Assembly (NCBI GenBank): GCA_026397235.1
Contig: JAPLVG010000027.1
Coordinates: forward strand, 1-52,607
DNA: 52,607 nt
DNA from: Candidatus Berkelbacteria bacterium
GTDB lineage: Bacteria > Patescibacteriota > UBA1384 > XYA2-FULL-43-10 > CAINNR01
Reading direction: 5' to 3'
The translations under genes and the position numbers were made by a program. The notes under the pieces are model-generated. The model was not told the origin of the DNA. It did no database searches and saw only the letters and a program-made list of their open reading frames with translations. Below, piece by piece: positions 8,611 through 16,288 of this stretch. Numbering within the stretch: position 1 is the stretch's first letter; the number at the start of each line of letters is the position of its first letter.

Positions 8611-8642
8611 CAAAATAAAAACTGGTAAAGAGTTTTATTGAT

Positions 8643-8670
8643 AAAAAAAACACCGCCCCGAAGGGAGGTG
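8643..8670 (-). terminator. Intrinsic terminator of the zinc-ribbon operon
   Basis: On the minus strand the stem CACCTCCC / GGGCGGTG around a TTCG tetraloop is followed by eight Ts. It begins directly after the stop codon at 8671. Confidence 0.9.
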
Positions 8671-8886
8671 CTAGTACTCAGACAATCCGCCACCAAAGTT
8701 TCCGCTGTCGTTGGTTGATGACGGCTGATCGGGCGATATTGACATGCCGGTCGGCAAGTCGAGTTGTTTGCCCCAACCGTCACATTCGCCACCGCGGTCG
8801 TCGGTGTGCTGTCCGACAACCAACTTTCCGCCACGAATCGTTGCTGCGACATCTCCGTGGCAAACTGGACATTGGACTTTCAGCAT
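8671..8886 (-). CDS. Small zinc-ribbon-like hypothetical protein
   Basis: 71 aa, not recognised. It starts MLKVQCPVCHGDVAAT, with a CPVC knuckle at residues 6-9 and further Cys/His at about 27 and 34 (QHTDDRGGECDGWGK), which could complete one metal site. The C-terminus is Gly/Ser/Asp-rich and probably disordered. The ATG overlaps the stop of the upstream gene (TGATG), a sign of translational coupling. The unit is visibly GC-richer than its neighbours. It opposes the core-gene strand and has its own promoter and terminator. Confidence 0.7.
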   Translation of the reverse strand: MLKVQCPVCHGDVAATIRGGKLVVGQHTDDRGGECDGWGKQLDLPTGMSISPDQPSSTNDSGNFGGGLSEY

Positions 8887-9206
8887 CAGCAACACCGCCT
8901 TTCGACCTCGACGAACTCTACACCGTTCCAGTGGTATTCGACCCAGATTTCGAAACACTGACTGACTCTGACGCGCCCATCTTCTGGTAATGTGGTCAGT
9001 TTATTCCACAGGTCTGTAACAGCGGATTTTGTGTCTGATCCTGAACCATGACATGATCGGACAATCTGCTCAGTTGAACTGTTCCGAATGTTCATGCATT
9101 CAGTCAGGCTTAAGCCATCGACCTGGAAGCAGTTCAATTCCGGATTCCAACCGATGCAGACCGTGAACAATCTGCCAAGAATTTCCAGCATCTGTTCCAG
9201 GTTCAT
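8886..9206 (-). CDS. Hypothetical protein, first gene of the GC-rich two-gene unit
   Basis: 106 aa, not recognised. No signal peptide or clear membrane segment. It begins MNLEQMLEILGRLFTVCIGWNPELNCFQ and ends in a Cys-Cys pair (EVERRCC). I chose the ATG at 9206 rather than the upstream TTG at 9215 because GAGAGG lies about 8 nt before it. The consensus promoter at 9240-9268 drives it. Coupled to the zinc-ribbon gene by a TGATG overlap, the pair probably acts together. Confidence 0.65.
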   Translation of the reverse strand: MNLEQMLEILGRLFTVCIGWNPELNCFQVDGLSLTECMNIRNSSTEQIVRSCHGSGSDTKSAVTDLWNKLTTLPEDGRVRVSQCFEIWVEYHWNGVEFVEVERRCC

Positions 9207-9239
9207 CTTTATCAACCTCTCGTGTCGTGTGATGTGGTT

Positions 9240-9268
9240 ATATTAGCACGAATGTTTTGTTTTGTCAA
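9240..9268 (-). promoter_or_regulatory. Promoter of the zinc-ribbon operon
   Basis: On the minus strand: TTGACA (9268-9263), 17-nt spacer, TAATAT (9245-9240), with TGC before the -10 box. Confidence 0.88.
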
Positions 9269-9280
9269 ATTTTGGCAACC

Positions 9281-9315
9281 AAAAAATGCCCAAGTTATCG
9301 TTTGGGCATTTTTTT
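9281..9315 (-). terminator. Intrinsic terminator between two minus-strand units
   Basis: Symmetric hairpin AAATGCCCAA / TTTGGGCATTT with T-runs on both strands. It lies 14 nt beyond the stop of the gene at 9330-9692 and just ahead of the next promoter. Confidence 0.9.
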
Positions 9316-9329
9316 ATTGAAATATTTTC

Positions 9330-9692
9330 TTATCGATGCAGTGGAGCTTGATATTCCTCGCCGTTTGACGGGTCACGAACTATTCTTGTTTTAACCGGCG
9401 GTTCTGGTGTTTTGGGTTCGTCGTAGTTCGTAATATTTGGATCACGATATATAATTTCACAATTTTCAAAACCGAATTCTTTGGCTACTCGTTTTAAAAT
9501 TCCAACCAACCTTACATCTGGATTATGATGGCCGCCACCGATTATTACCTTTATCAACAGCTGGTTATTTAGACCTTTACTTAACTCATAATTAAAAAAT
9601 TTATCTGGAGCACTTTTTCCGATTTCCACAACTCTGTGCCAAAAAAGATTCTCATCAGGCAGTTCTCCAGTCGGGTCGCTTTCTTTTAACAT
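9330..9692 (-). CDS. Hypothetical protein
   Basis: 120 aa, not recognised. It starts MLKESDPTGELPDENLFWHRV at the ATG preceded by GGGAGGTGAC, an excellent ribosome site. The longer open frame upstream has no support. The core (LLIKVIIGGGHHNPDVRLVGILKRVAKEFGFENCEIIYRD) looks like a compact alpha/beta domain. The tail is Pro-rich (PKTPEPPVKTRIV). It lies opposite to the core genes, divergent from dprA, with its own promoter and terminator. Base composition is less extreme than in the neighbouring GC-rich pair. Confidence 0.65.
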   Translation of the reverse strand: MLKESDPTGELPDENLFWHRVVEIGKSAPDKFFNYELSKGLNNQLLIKVIIGGGHHNPDVRLVGILKRVAKEFGFENCEIIYRDPNITNYDEPKTPEPPVKTRIVRDPSNGEEYQAPLHR

Positions 9693-9730
9693 GTCACCTC
9701 CCAAAAAATATATATTTAAGTTACTATTAT

Positions 9731-9758
9731 AGTATAGCAAATCATTAAATTGATGTAA
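9731..9758 (-). promoter_or_regulatory. Promoter of the 120-aa hypothetical gene
   Basis: On the minus strand: TTACAT, 16-nt spacer, TATACT, with TTGC before the -10 box. An overlapping TATAAT lies a few bases further on, so the exact start is open. Confidence 0.55.
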
Positions 9759-9798
9759 GCACACTGATCCATAACACAGATTTAGACACAGATAAAAA

Positions 9799-10896
9799 AT
9801 GAAAAAGATATTATCAAAAGAAGAAAAAGAAGCATTACTTTTGCTTGATATGAGTCCGAAAGTTGGGGCGAAGACGCTGCTCAAAGTTTTGCATCATTAC
9901 CGGTCGGATGTTGTAAGAGTTTTGTCTGACTCACAAAATAATTTGAGCAAACTTTTCATTGGCGCGCCACTTGAGGGGATCATTGAAAGTCGAAGATTGA
10001 AATTGGATAAATCAAAATATGCCAAATACAATATTCAGCCGGTTTTCTTTGGTGGAAACGAGTACCCTAAACTTTTATCTGAAATATATGATCCGCCGAT
10101 TATACTCTATTGTCGCGGAAACATCGACTTGCTAAATTCAATATCTATTGCTATTGTTGGCAGTCGAAAATATACCAGTTACTCGAAATCAGTTTTGGAA
10201 AGAGTTATTCCACCGTTAGTCTCTGCTGATATCACGATAATTTCTGGTTTGGCTTTGGGCGTCGATGGTTTGGCTCATTACATCACACTAGAAAACTCAG
10301 GCAGTACCATTGGTGTTTTAGGCTGTGGCGTTGATGAAATATACCCGACATCAAATCGGCAACTGGGCGAGCGAATTTTAAATAATGGCGGATTAATCAT
10401 TTCTGAATTTCCGCCGGGAACACCGCCGTTAAAACAGAATTTTCCGCTACGTAATCGAATTATCGCCGGAATGTCTTCCGGAACTTTAGTCGTTGAAGCC
10501 AGACATGATTCTGGATCACTTATCACCGCTGGGTTGGCCAACGAATATGGCCGTGAAGTTTTTGCCGTACCAGGAAACATCGACAGTTTCGCATCCGAGG
10601 GAACCAATGAATTAATCAAACAAGGCGCGAAGATGGTTACTGGCCCTGAAGATATTTTATCTGAGCTCGATATTGCGTTTGCTATTGGTAAAACTTCCAT
10701 TATCGCGCCAGAAAATATCGAAGAAGAAAAAATCTTCAAAGCCATCGAATTGGAAGCGCTCGAGGTTGACAAAATCTCGAAATTAACTAAGCTTGATATT
10801 GTGACGGTAAATTCGCTGATGTCGATTTTCGAAATTTCTGGTAAAGTAGAAAAAGTTAGGGCGGGATTTCGCTTGAGGGGAAAATTAAAAAGGTAG
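9799..10896 (+). CDS. dprA: DNA processing protein DprA
   Basis: Cytoplasmic protein that loads RecA on incoming single-stranded DNA in transformation. It is 365 aa. An N-terminal helical part is followed by the Rossmann-type DprA core: IAIVGSRKYTSYSK, ISGLALGVDGLAH, GVLGCGVDEIYP, ISEFPPGTPPLKQNFPLRNRIIAGMSSGTLVVEA, SGSLITAGLANEYGREVFAVPG, GTNELIKQGAKMV. A small winged-helix-like C-terminus follows (VDKISKLTKLDIVTVNSLMSIFEISGKVEKV). It starts at an ATG behind ACACAGAT-type repeats, with no ribosome site. It may be part of a DNA-uptake route with RecR and the VirD4-like ATPases, which is inference. Confidence 0.95.
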   Translation: MKKILSKEEKEALLLLDMSPKVGAKTLLKVLHHYRSDVVRVLSDSQNNLSKLFIGAPLEGIIESRRLKLDKSKYAKYNIQPVFFGGNEYPKLLSEIYDPPIILYCRGNIDLLNSISIAIVGSRKYTSYSKSVLERVIPPLVSADITIISGLALGVDGLAHYITLENSGSTIGVLGCGVDEIYPTSNRQLGERILNNGGLIISEFPPGTPPLKQNFPLRNRIIAGMSSGTLVVEARHDSGSLITAGLANEYGREVFAVPGNIDSFASEGTNELIKQGAKMVTGPEDILSELDIAFAIGKTSIIAPENIEEEKIFKAIELEALEVDKISKLTKLDIVTVNSLMSIFEISGKVEKVRAGFRLRGKLKR

Positions 10897-10902
10897 AAAC
10901 CA

Positions 10903-10975
10903 CTTAGATAGTTACACAGAAAAAGCACAGAAAAAACAATTCCGTGTCGTGTCTGTGTTGATGTCTGTGTAGTTT
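10903..10975 (+). repeat. Dispersed ACACAGA/CTGTGT repeat before topA
   Basis: Inverted ACACAGAAAAAGCACAGA and TCTGTGTTGATGTCTGTG units between dprA and topA. Same family as the repeats near 4490 and 40441. Confidence 0.55.
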
Positions 10976-10994
10976 CTTCAATAAAAGGAGGTTC

Positions 10995-11843
10995 ATGAAC
11001 CTTGTAATTGTAGAGTCGCCAGCAAAGGCAAAAACGATTGAAAAATATTTAGGCAAGGATTTTAAGGTCCTGGCCTCGTATGGTCACATTCGTGATTTAC
11101 CGAAGAAAGAGCTTGGGGTCGATGTAGCCAACAATTACCAACCGACCTATGAAATTCCGGCCGATTCAAAGAAAACCATAACACTTTTGCGTAAAGAGTG
11201 GGATAAGGCAAAAGAGATTTATTTGGCAACTGACTTGGATCGCGAAGGAGAGGCGATTTCTTGGCATCTTTTGGAGGCGCTAAAGTTGGATGATAAGGAT
11301 CCTAAAGTAAAGCGCATTACTTTTTCCGAGATTACCGGCACAGCGTTAAAACATGCCGTAGCCCATCCGCGAAAAATTGATATGAATTTGGTTGATGCTC
11401 AGCAGGCCCGTCGAGTTTTGGACCGCTTGGTTGGATACAAACTTTCACCGTTACTTTGGAAAAAGGTTAAATCGGGACTTTCCGCTGGTCGCGTTCAATC
11501 AGTCGCCGTCCGCTTAGTGGTTGAGCGAGAAAGAGAAATAAAAGCCTTTAATCCAGAAGAGTTTTGGATTTTGGCAGTGATTCTGTCGCAAAAAAATGAA
11601 GAACTAAAATTCAAAGCATTTCTAGTTGAAGAAGATGGCAAGCCAATCAAAAAGATGGACATTAAAAACGAAAAAGACGCAAAAAGGTTAGAAAAGACTT
11701 TGTCTGGTGCCAAATATAAAGTATTATCACTTGATAAAAATGACGCGGCTAGAAATCCATCGGCTCCTTTTACAACCTCAACACTGCAAATGGAATCATC
11801 TCGCAAACTGGGAATTTCAGTTAAACAAACAATGATGTTATGA
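10995..11843 (+). CDS. topA: DNA topoisomerase I, N-terminal part (broken gene)
   Basis: Type IA topoisomerase that relaxes negative supercoils. The TOPRIM domain is intact: NLVIVESPAKAKTIEKYLG at the start, then ATDLDREGEAISWHL. It is followed by the domain IV region QQARRVLDRLVGYKLSPLLWKKV and SAGRVQSVAVRLVVERE. The frame ends just after SSRKLGISVKQTMML. In relatives the next roughly 24 residues lead to GLITYMRTDS with the catalytic tyrosine. Here that piece is absent and the sequence resumes out of frame at DSINLST. A clear AAGGAGG site precedes the ATG. Confidence 0.92.
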   Translation: MNLVIVESPAKAKTIEKYLGKDFKVLASYGHIRDLPKKELGVDVANNYQPTYEIPADSKKTITLLRKEWDKAKEIYLATDLDREGEAISWHLLEALKLDDKDPKVKRITFSEITGTALKHAVAHPRKIDMNLVDAQQARRVLDRLVGYKLSPLLWKKVKSGLSAGRVQSVAVRLVVEREREIKAFNPEEFWILAVILSQKNEELKFKAFLVEEDGKPIKKMDIKNEKDAKRLEKTLSGAKYKVLSLDKNDAARNPSAPFTTSTLQMESSRKLGISVKQTMML

Positions 11844-11868
11844 CTCGATTAATCTTTCCACTGCCGCC

Positions 11869-13176
11869 GTGGCTGAAATTCGCAAAGTTGTTGAGAAAGA
11901 GTACGGCAAAAAGTATTTACCAGAAACAGCTCAAAAATATACGACGAAAACCAAGCATGCACAGGAGGCTCATGAAGCAATTCGCCCGACTCATTTTTCT
12001 GAGCGCGTTGCATCTGAGGATCCACGCGAGCAGAGATTGTATGATTTAATTTGGAAGAGAACTGTAGCTTCGCAGATGTCATCTGCGATCATTCAAGTTA
12101 TTGAAGCCAGAATCTTGGCAGATATTAAGGAGAAGCTGGTTTTCTTGGCCCGTGGTGAATCAATTAAATTTGACGGCTTTATTAAAGTATATACTGAAGG
12201 CAAGGATGACGAAGTTGAAGAAGAAAAAGTTACAATTCCAGAATTAAAGAAAGATGAAATTCTTGATTTCCACGAATTTGAAAAATTGCAGAAATTTACT
12301 GAGCCGCCAAAGCGCTATACTGAGGCAACACTGGTTAAAAAATTAGAAAGCCTTGGAATTGGCCGACCATCAACCTATGCGCCGACAATGTCGACGATTC
12401 AAGACAGGGGATATGTCAAATTAGAAGAAAAGAGGTTTTATCCTGAAGAGATTTCAGAGATTGTTAACGATCTTTTGGTTGAGCATTTCCCCAAAGTTGT
12501 CGATTTTCAATTCACGGCAAAGATGGAAGACGAGTTTGATGAAGTCGCCGAAGGCAAATTGAAATGGCAAGACGTAATTGGTGAATTCTACGTTCCTTTT
12601 GCCGCAACACTGAAAGAAAAGAATAAAGAATTAGATAAAAAAGATATTGTGCCAATTAAAGAAATCGGCGAAAAGTGTCCGGAGTGCAAAAAGCCTTTGG
12701 TTGAGCGATTCGGCCGTTTTGGCAAATTTATCGCTTGCTCCGATTATCCAACTTGCAAATTCTCTCGTCCTTTGGAAAATAAGAAAGAGATGAAAAATGC
12801 CGTTGTCACTGATGAAAAAGGCGAAACGACAAAAGTTGCCGAAGCTACCGGTGAGAAATGTGAAAAGTGCAAAGGCGAAATGATTTTGAAAGAGGGGAGA
12901 TTCGGTAAATTTTTGGCTTGCTCGAATTATCCAAAGTGTAAAAATACCAAAACGATTGTAATTGAATCAAAGCACAAATGTCCGGAGTGCGAAGATGGAA
13001 AAATCGTTGAGCGCCGAACAAAACGTGGCCGAATGTTTTGGGGTTGCTCGGCCTATCCAAAATGCAAATACGCTAGTTGGGAAGATCCGGATAAGGAGAA
13101 GAAGGAAAAAGTTAAAGGAGAAGAGATTCCTGTTGACTTGACGGCTGACTCATCAGATGAAAAGCCGGAGGAATAG
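11869..13176 (+). CDS. topA: DNA topoisomerase I, C-terminal part (broken gene)
   Basis: Continuation of TopA. Homology starts at 11842 (DSINLSTAAVAEIRKVVEKEYG), ahead of the first in-frame start-like codon, a GTG at 11869. It carries HEAIRPTHFSERV, RYTEATLVKKLESLGIGRPSTYAPTMSTIQDRGYV and EEISEIVNDLLVEHFPKVVDFQFTAKMEDEFDEVA. Three Cys4 zinc ribbons follow (CPEC...CSDYPTC, CEKC...CSNYPKC, CPEC...CSAYPKC) and an acidic tail. The gap to the first part is estimated at 65-75 bp lost, not a multiple of three, and it includes the active-site tyrosine. Confidence 0.9.
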   Translation: MAEIRKVVEKEYGKKYLPETAQKYTTKTKHAQEAHEAIRPTHFSERVASEDPREQRLYDLIWKRTVASQMSSAIIQVIEARILADIKEKLVFLARGESIKFDGFIKVYTEGKDDEVEEEKVTIPELKKDEILDFHEFEKLQKFTEPPKRYTEATLVKKLESLGIGRPSTYAPTMSTIQDRGYVKLEEKRFYPEEISEIVNDLLVEHFPKVVDFQFTAKMEDEFDEVAEGKLKWQDVIGEFYVPFAATLKEKNKELDKKDIVPIKEIGEKCPECKKPLVERFGRFGKFIACSDYPTCKFSRPLENKKEMKNAVVTDEKGETTKVAEATGEKCEKCKGEMILKEGRFGKFLACSNYPKCKNTKTIVIESKHKCPECEDGKIVERRTKRGRMFWGCSAYPKCKYASWEDPDKEKKEKVKGEEIPVDLTADSSDEKPEE

Positions 13177-13182
13177 CGCCCG

Positions 13183-13282
13183 TCATTGCGAGCGACCGGA
13201 GGAAGCGTGGCAATCTATCTGTCATCTCGAGCCTGTCGAGAGATCTTCCGAAAGATTTCTCCACTTTGGTCGAAATGACAAT
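13183..13282. repeat. REP-like palindromic repeats after topA
   Basis: Units GTCATTGCGAGCG, GAGGAAGCGTGGCAATCT and the inverted pair GTCATCTCGAGCCTGTCGAG / TTTCTCCACTTTGGTCGAAATGAC. The same family recurs at 16342, 21622, 26404, 28003 and 45724. Confidence 0.75.
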
Positions 13283-13286
13283 TAAA

Positions 13287-13320
13287 ATAAAAAAAATGGC
13301 CGTGCCTGGTGTGGCCGTGC
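13287..13320 (-). terminator. Possible terminator of the 56-aa membrane gene
   Basis: On the minus strand a GGCC...GGCC stem is followed by eight Ts. The stem is only four pairs and overlaps a direct repeat of GGCCGTGCC, so this is tentative. Confidence 0.4.
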
Positions 13321-13339
13321 CGTGACGCCTATGATGTGG

Positions 13340-13510
13340 CTACTTGATGCTGACACCGAGGAAGAAAGCGGCAATGCCGGTGCCAACGCAGATCCCGCCA
13401 ACGATTGACCTGATGACATTCATGGCCTTGGTCTGTTCACCTGGCATCAACAGAATGCCTAGAGCACCGAGACCAAGCTCGCAAATGATGCCTATCGGTA
13501 CGGGTCCCAT
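13340..13510 (-). CDS. 56-aa two-helix membrane peptide
   Basis: Too short for routine ORF lists but well supported. The ATG at 13510 has GGAGG 9 nt upstream, and a consensus promoter lies behind that. The product starts MGPVPIGIICELGLGALG and shows two hydrophobic helices (about 5-22 and 33-53) separated by a short charged loop PGEQTKAMNV, so it should be an integral membrane hairpin. Codons are GC-rich, unlike the neighbours. It lies between topA and recR on the opposite strand. The function is unknown. Confidence 0.7.
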   Translation of the reverse strand: MGPVPIGIICELGLGALGILLMPGEQTKAMNVIRSIVGGICVGTGIAAFFLGVSIK

Positions 13511-13543
13511 GTTTGAAAGCCTCCAATTAACGTTCTGCTGAAG

Positions 13544-13572
13544 ATTGTATCATAAATAATTATATTTGTCAA
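13544..13572 (-). promoter_or_regulatory. Promoter of the 56-aa membrane peptide, overlapping the recR start
   Basis: On the minus strand: TTGACA (13572-13567), 17-nt spacer, TACAAT (13549-13544). The first base of the -35 box is the first base of the divergent recR ATG. Confidence 0.85.
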
Positions 13573-14177
13573 TGCTTCCAAAACCAGTACAGAATTTAAT
13601 TGATGAATTCTCTAAACTTCCGGGCGTTGGGCCGAAAACTGCGGCACGGCTGGTTTTCTATCTGTTGAAGAAACCAAAAACCGATGTTCTAGCTTTTGGA
13701 AATGCTGTAGTTGAGCTCATGGAAAATATAAAATATTGTAGCAACTGTTTTTCCATTACAGATGTGGATATTTGTGAAATTTGTTCCAGTAATGGTCGCG
13801 ATGAGTCAATTTTAGCTGTTGTTGAAGAACCACTAGATATTGTGGCACTGGAAAAAACCAGAGCGTTGAACGGTCTATATCATGTACTTGGTGGCGTAAT
13901 TTCGCCTATTGACGGAATCGGTCCGGAAAATTTACGAATTCACGAGCTACTTGACAAGGTGGCGAATAATCCTAAAATAAGAGAAGTAATTCTCGCAACC
14001 AATCCTTCGCTCGAGGGAGAAGCAACTGCAACTTACATTAAAACCCAAATTGAGAAGAATGGGTGTGAAGTAGAAATTACACGGATTGCTAGAGGCTTGC
14101 CGGTTGGAGGCGACTTGGAATATGCCGACGAGGTTACATTATCGAGATCTTTGGAAGGAAGAAAAAAATACAAATAA
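13572..14177 (+). CDS. recR: Recombination protein RecR
   Basis: Acts with RecO/RecF to load RecA at gaps. About 201 aa. It starts MLPKPVQNLIDEFSKLPGVGPKTAARLVFYLL (helix-hairpin-helix). A C4 zinc finger follows (CSNC...CEIC), then the Toprim domain (ILAVVEEPLDIVALEKT, YHVLGGVISPIDGIGPENLRI) and a C-terminal Walker-B-like TRIARGLPVGGDLEYADEVTL. I start at the ATG 13572 rather than the TTG at 13566. Confidence 0.96.
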   Translation: MLPKPVQNLIDEFSKLPGVGPKTAARLVFYLLKKPKTDVLAFGNAVVELMENIKYCSNCFSITDVDICEICSSNGRDESILAVVEEPLDIVALEKTRALNGLYHVLGGVISPIDGIGPENLRIHELLDKVANNPKIREVILATNPSLEGEATATYIKTQIEKNGCEVEITRIARGLPVGGDLEYADEVTLSRSLEGRKKYK

Positions 14178-14188
14178 AGAGGAGGAGA

Positions 14189-14389
14189 ATGCCTGACAAG
14201 TATATTTGCGATTGTGGATACAGTAGCGAAGCATTTGCTGAAAATTGTCCAATGTGCGGTGCGATGATGATGACTATTGATGGTGAAGATGATGTTGAGG
14301 ATCCAAAGTCAGCCGAAAAGTATGACGATGACGATGTTGACGAGGCTGATCCAGAAATATCGGCGGTATCACAGAGAAAAACTGCTTAA
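14189..14389 (+). CDS. Small rubredoxin-like zinc-ribbon protein with acidic tail
   Basis: 66 aa. An N-terminal knuckle pair (CDCGYSSEAFAENCPMCGAMM) suggests one zinc bound by four cysteines, followed by an Asp/Glu-rich disordered tail. It lies 11 nt after recR with a strong AGGAGGAG site, so it is probably in the recR operon. The role is unknown. Confidence 0.75.
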   Translation: MPDKYICDCGYSSEAFAENCPMCGAMMMTIDGEDDVEDPKSAEKYDDDDVDEADPEISAVSQRKTA

Positions 14390-14400
14390 TTAAACACTTT

Positions 14401-14432
14401 AAAAAAGTCCTTTAGAAATGAGGGACTTTTTA
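14401..14432 (+). terminator. Intrinsic terminator after the recR unit
   Basis: Stem AAAAAAGTCC / GGGACTTTTT with T-tract. Confidence 0.9.
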
Positions 14433-14461
14433 AATTAAAGCCGTTCTGATATTATTTAGCT

Positions 14462-15832
14462 ATGAAATTGTATAACACTTTATCGAAATCGGTTGAGGAA
14501 TTTAAGCCACAAACTGATAAAAAAGTTAAGCTCTACACTTGTGGCCCGACAGTTTACAACTTTGCACACATTGGTAATTTGCGGACCTATATTTTCGAAG
14601 ACGTTCTGCGTCGCTCGCTAGAATTTTTGGGTTACAGTGTCCACCACGTTATGAATATGACCGACGTTGATGATAAAACCATTAAAGCATCGAGAGGCAA
14701 ACAGCAAGAGTTTAAAGAATTGACCAAGAAATTTGAAGTCTCATTTTTAGCCGATCTTCATAATCTGAATATTGAAAAACCAACAGAAATTACTAGGGCG
14801 ACCGAATATATTGAGCAAATTGTAGAATTTGTATCTGACTTGTTGGACAAAGGCTTCGCCTACAAAGGTGAGGATGGCTCAATATATTTCTCGATCGAAA
14901 AATTTGCAGACTACGGAAAACTTTCTGGACTGGACAAAGACGGAATTAAATCTGGCGCCAGAGTAGCTCAAGACGAATATACCAAAGAAAATCCGGCTGA
15001 TTTTGCCCTTTGGAAAGCTTGGGACGAAGCTGACGGTGAAATTTTTTGGCAAACCAAATTAGGCAAGGGCCGCCCTGGCTGGCACATTGAGTGTTCTGCT
15101 ATGAGCCAAGACAAACTGGGCGATACCTTGGACATTCATGCTGGTGCAGTTGATTTAGTCTTTGCACATCACGAAAATGAGATTGCTCAATCAGAAGCCC
15201 GAACTGGCAAAAAATTTGTAAATTATTGGGTTCACGCTGAGCACCTTTTGGTTGATGGTAAAAAAATGTCAAAGAGTTTGGGCAATATTTATGTTCTGTC
15301 AGATATCGAGAAAAAGGGATTTTCGCCACTGGATTTTCGCTACTTGTGCTTGTCGGCAAGTTATCGCGATAAATTAAATTTTACCTGGGAATCACTGGAG
15401 GCGGCAAAAAATGCTTTGACCAGAGCAAAAAAAATCCTAAACAACCATCAGTCTGTCATCCTGAACGAAGTGAAGGATCCGGATTCTTCGTTACCTCAGA
15501 ATGACTATCTTGATAAATTTAAATCAGCTCTCGAAAACGATTTAAACACCCCCGAGGCGTTGGCAGTATTTTGGAATATGCTGCGTGATGACAAATTGTC
15601 AGCCGAAATTAAAAAAGCCAGCGCGTTGGAGATGGACAAAATTTTTGTGCTAGATTTGGATAAAGAAGTATCAGATGAAATTCCTGCCAGCGTCCAGAAA
15701 TTAGTTGATGAGCGCATTGAGGCGCGAAAAAATAAAAATTTTGAACTCTCTGATAAACTTCGTGATGAAATTGAATCATTGGGGTACTCAGTTGAAGATT
15801 CCGGCACTGAAACTAAAATTTTGAAAAAATAG
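14462..15832 (+). CDS. cysS: Cysteinyl-tRNA synthetase
   Basis: Class I synthetase that charges tRNA-Cys. It is 456 aa. The HIGH-type region is YTCGPTVYNFAHIGNLRTY, with the zinc-binding Cys. Further landmarks are GWHIECSAMSQDKLG, DIHAGAVDLVFAHHENEIAQSEA and KKMSKSLGN. Residues about 330-347 (SVILNEVKDPDSSLPQND) are encoded by a palindromic repeat of the kind otherwise found between genes, inserted in frame before the C-terminal helical domain. TATTAT at 14450-14455 is only 6 nt from the ATG, so the mRNA is probably leaderless. Confidence 0.96.
   Translation: MKLYNTLSKSVEEFKPQTDKKVKLYTCGPTVYNFAHIGNLRTYIFEDVLRRSLEFLGYSVHHVMNMTDVDDKTIKASRGKQQEFKELTKKFEVSFLADLHNLNIEKPTEITRATEYIEQIVEFVSDLLDKGFAYKGEDGSIYFSIEKFADYGKLSGLDKDGIKSGARVAQDEYTKENPADFALWKAWDEADGEIFWQTKLGKGRPGWHIECSAMSQDKLGDTLDIHAGAVDLVFAHHENEIAQSEARTGKKFVNYWVHAEHLLVDGKKMSKSLGNIYVLSDIEKKGFSPLDFRYLCLSASYRDKLNFTWESLEAAKNALTRAKKILNNHQSVILNEVKDPDSSLPQNDYLDKFKSALENDLNTPEALAVFWNMLRDDKLSAEIKKASALEMDKIFVLDLDKEVSDEIPASVQKLVDERIEARKNKNFELSDKLRDEIESLGYSVEDSGTETKILKK
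15450..15508 (+). repeat. Palindromic repeat inserted in frame in cysS
   Basis: GTCATCCTGAACGAAGTGAAG and its inverted partner TTCGTTACCTCAGAATGAC flank a GGATCCGGATTC centre. This is the standard REP-like unit of this genome, inside a coding region without breaking the frame. Confidence 0.75.
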
Positions 15833-15837
15833 TTCTA

Positions 15838-15878
15838 AAAATTAAACGCCTCCTCCAGACTTATGTCCAGAGGAGGCG
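15838..15878 (-). terminator. Terminator of the minus-strand structured RNA
   Basis: Stem CGCCTCCTC / GAGGAGGCG with an inner GAC/GTC extension, followed on the minus strand by TTTAATTTTT. Confidence 0.8.
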
Positions 15879-16283
15879 AGTTCTGATGATTCTCAAATTT
15901 TCGTTTGAGAATTGGCTAACCGGGGTCCATGTCCCCGTGCCCACCTTTCCTGTTTTCCCGTGGAGCCGGGTATCTTTGTATCCCCTTTCGTGGGGGGGGA
16001 TTCATAAAAAGATATTCGACACATCGTGGATTGCTCCGTTGACCACGATGGCGGTCTAGTTGCCGTTCCGACGAGACTAGTTATGGCAACCCTTCACTAG
16101 CCCGTGATTTCCTTGAGCATTTTTTCCTCCAAACAGCTAGCTGGCTGCTCTCGGCGCCTGATCAGCAGGCCGCGATGGCCCTCTTGGGCGAGCTGTCCGA
16201 TTCAGACTGCTTGGGATGTTGGCAGAGTCTCTATTATGAGATTCCATATCTACTATCCATCACGATCCTCTGCCCAAACTCTG
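15845..16283 (-). ncRNA. Candidate structured RNA between cysS and dusB
   Basis: This GC-rich, roughly 440-nt stretch has a consensus promoter and an intrinsic terminator on the minus strand but no credible ORF. The longest reading frames are 36 aa and a 7-codon ORF (MLKEITG) behind GGAGG. It can fold into several hairpins: CATCGTGG/CCACGATG, GTTGCC/GGCAAC, TTCTCAAA/TTTGAGAA and CGGGG/CCCCG. I compared it by eye with the conserved marks of RNase P RNA, tmRNA and SRP RNA and found no match. The identity is unknown. Confidence 0.5.
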
Positions 16284-16288
16284 ATAAC

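Noticed and set aside
8715-8990. Plus-strand frames opposite the zinc-ribbon operon
   Set aside because: They are shadows of the minus-strand genes, which have promoter, ribosome site and terminator.
15845-16283. RNase P RNA or tmRNA
   Set aside because: The GAGGAAAGTCC and ACAGA marks of RNase P RNA, and the acceptor-type ends and tag ORF of tmRNA, are absent.
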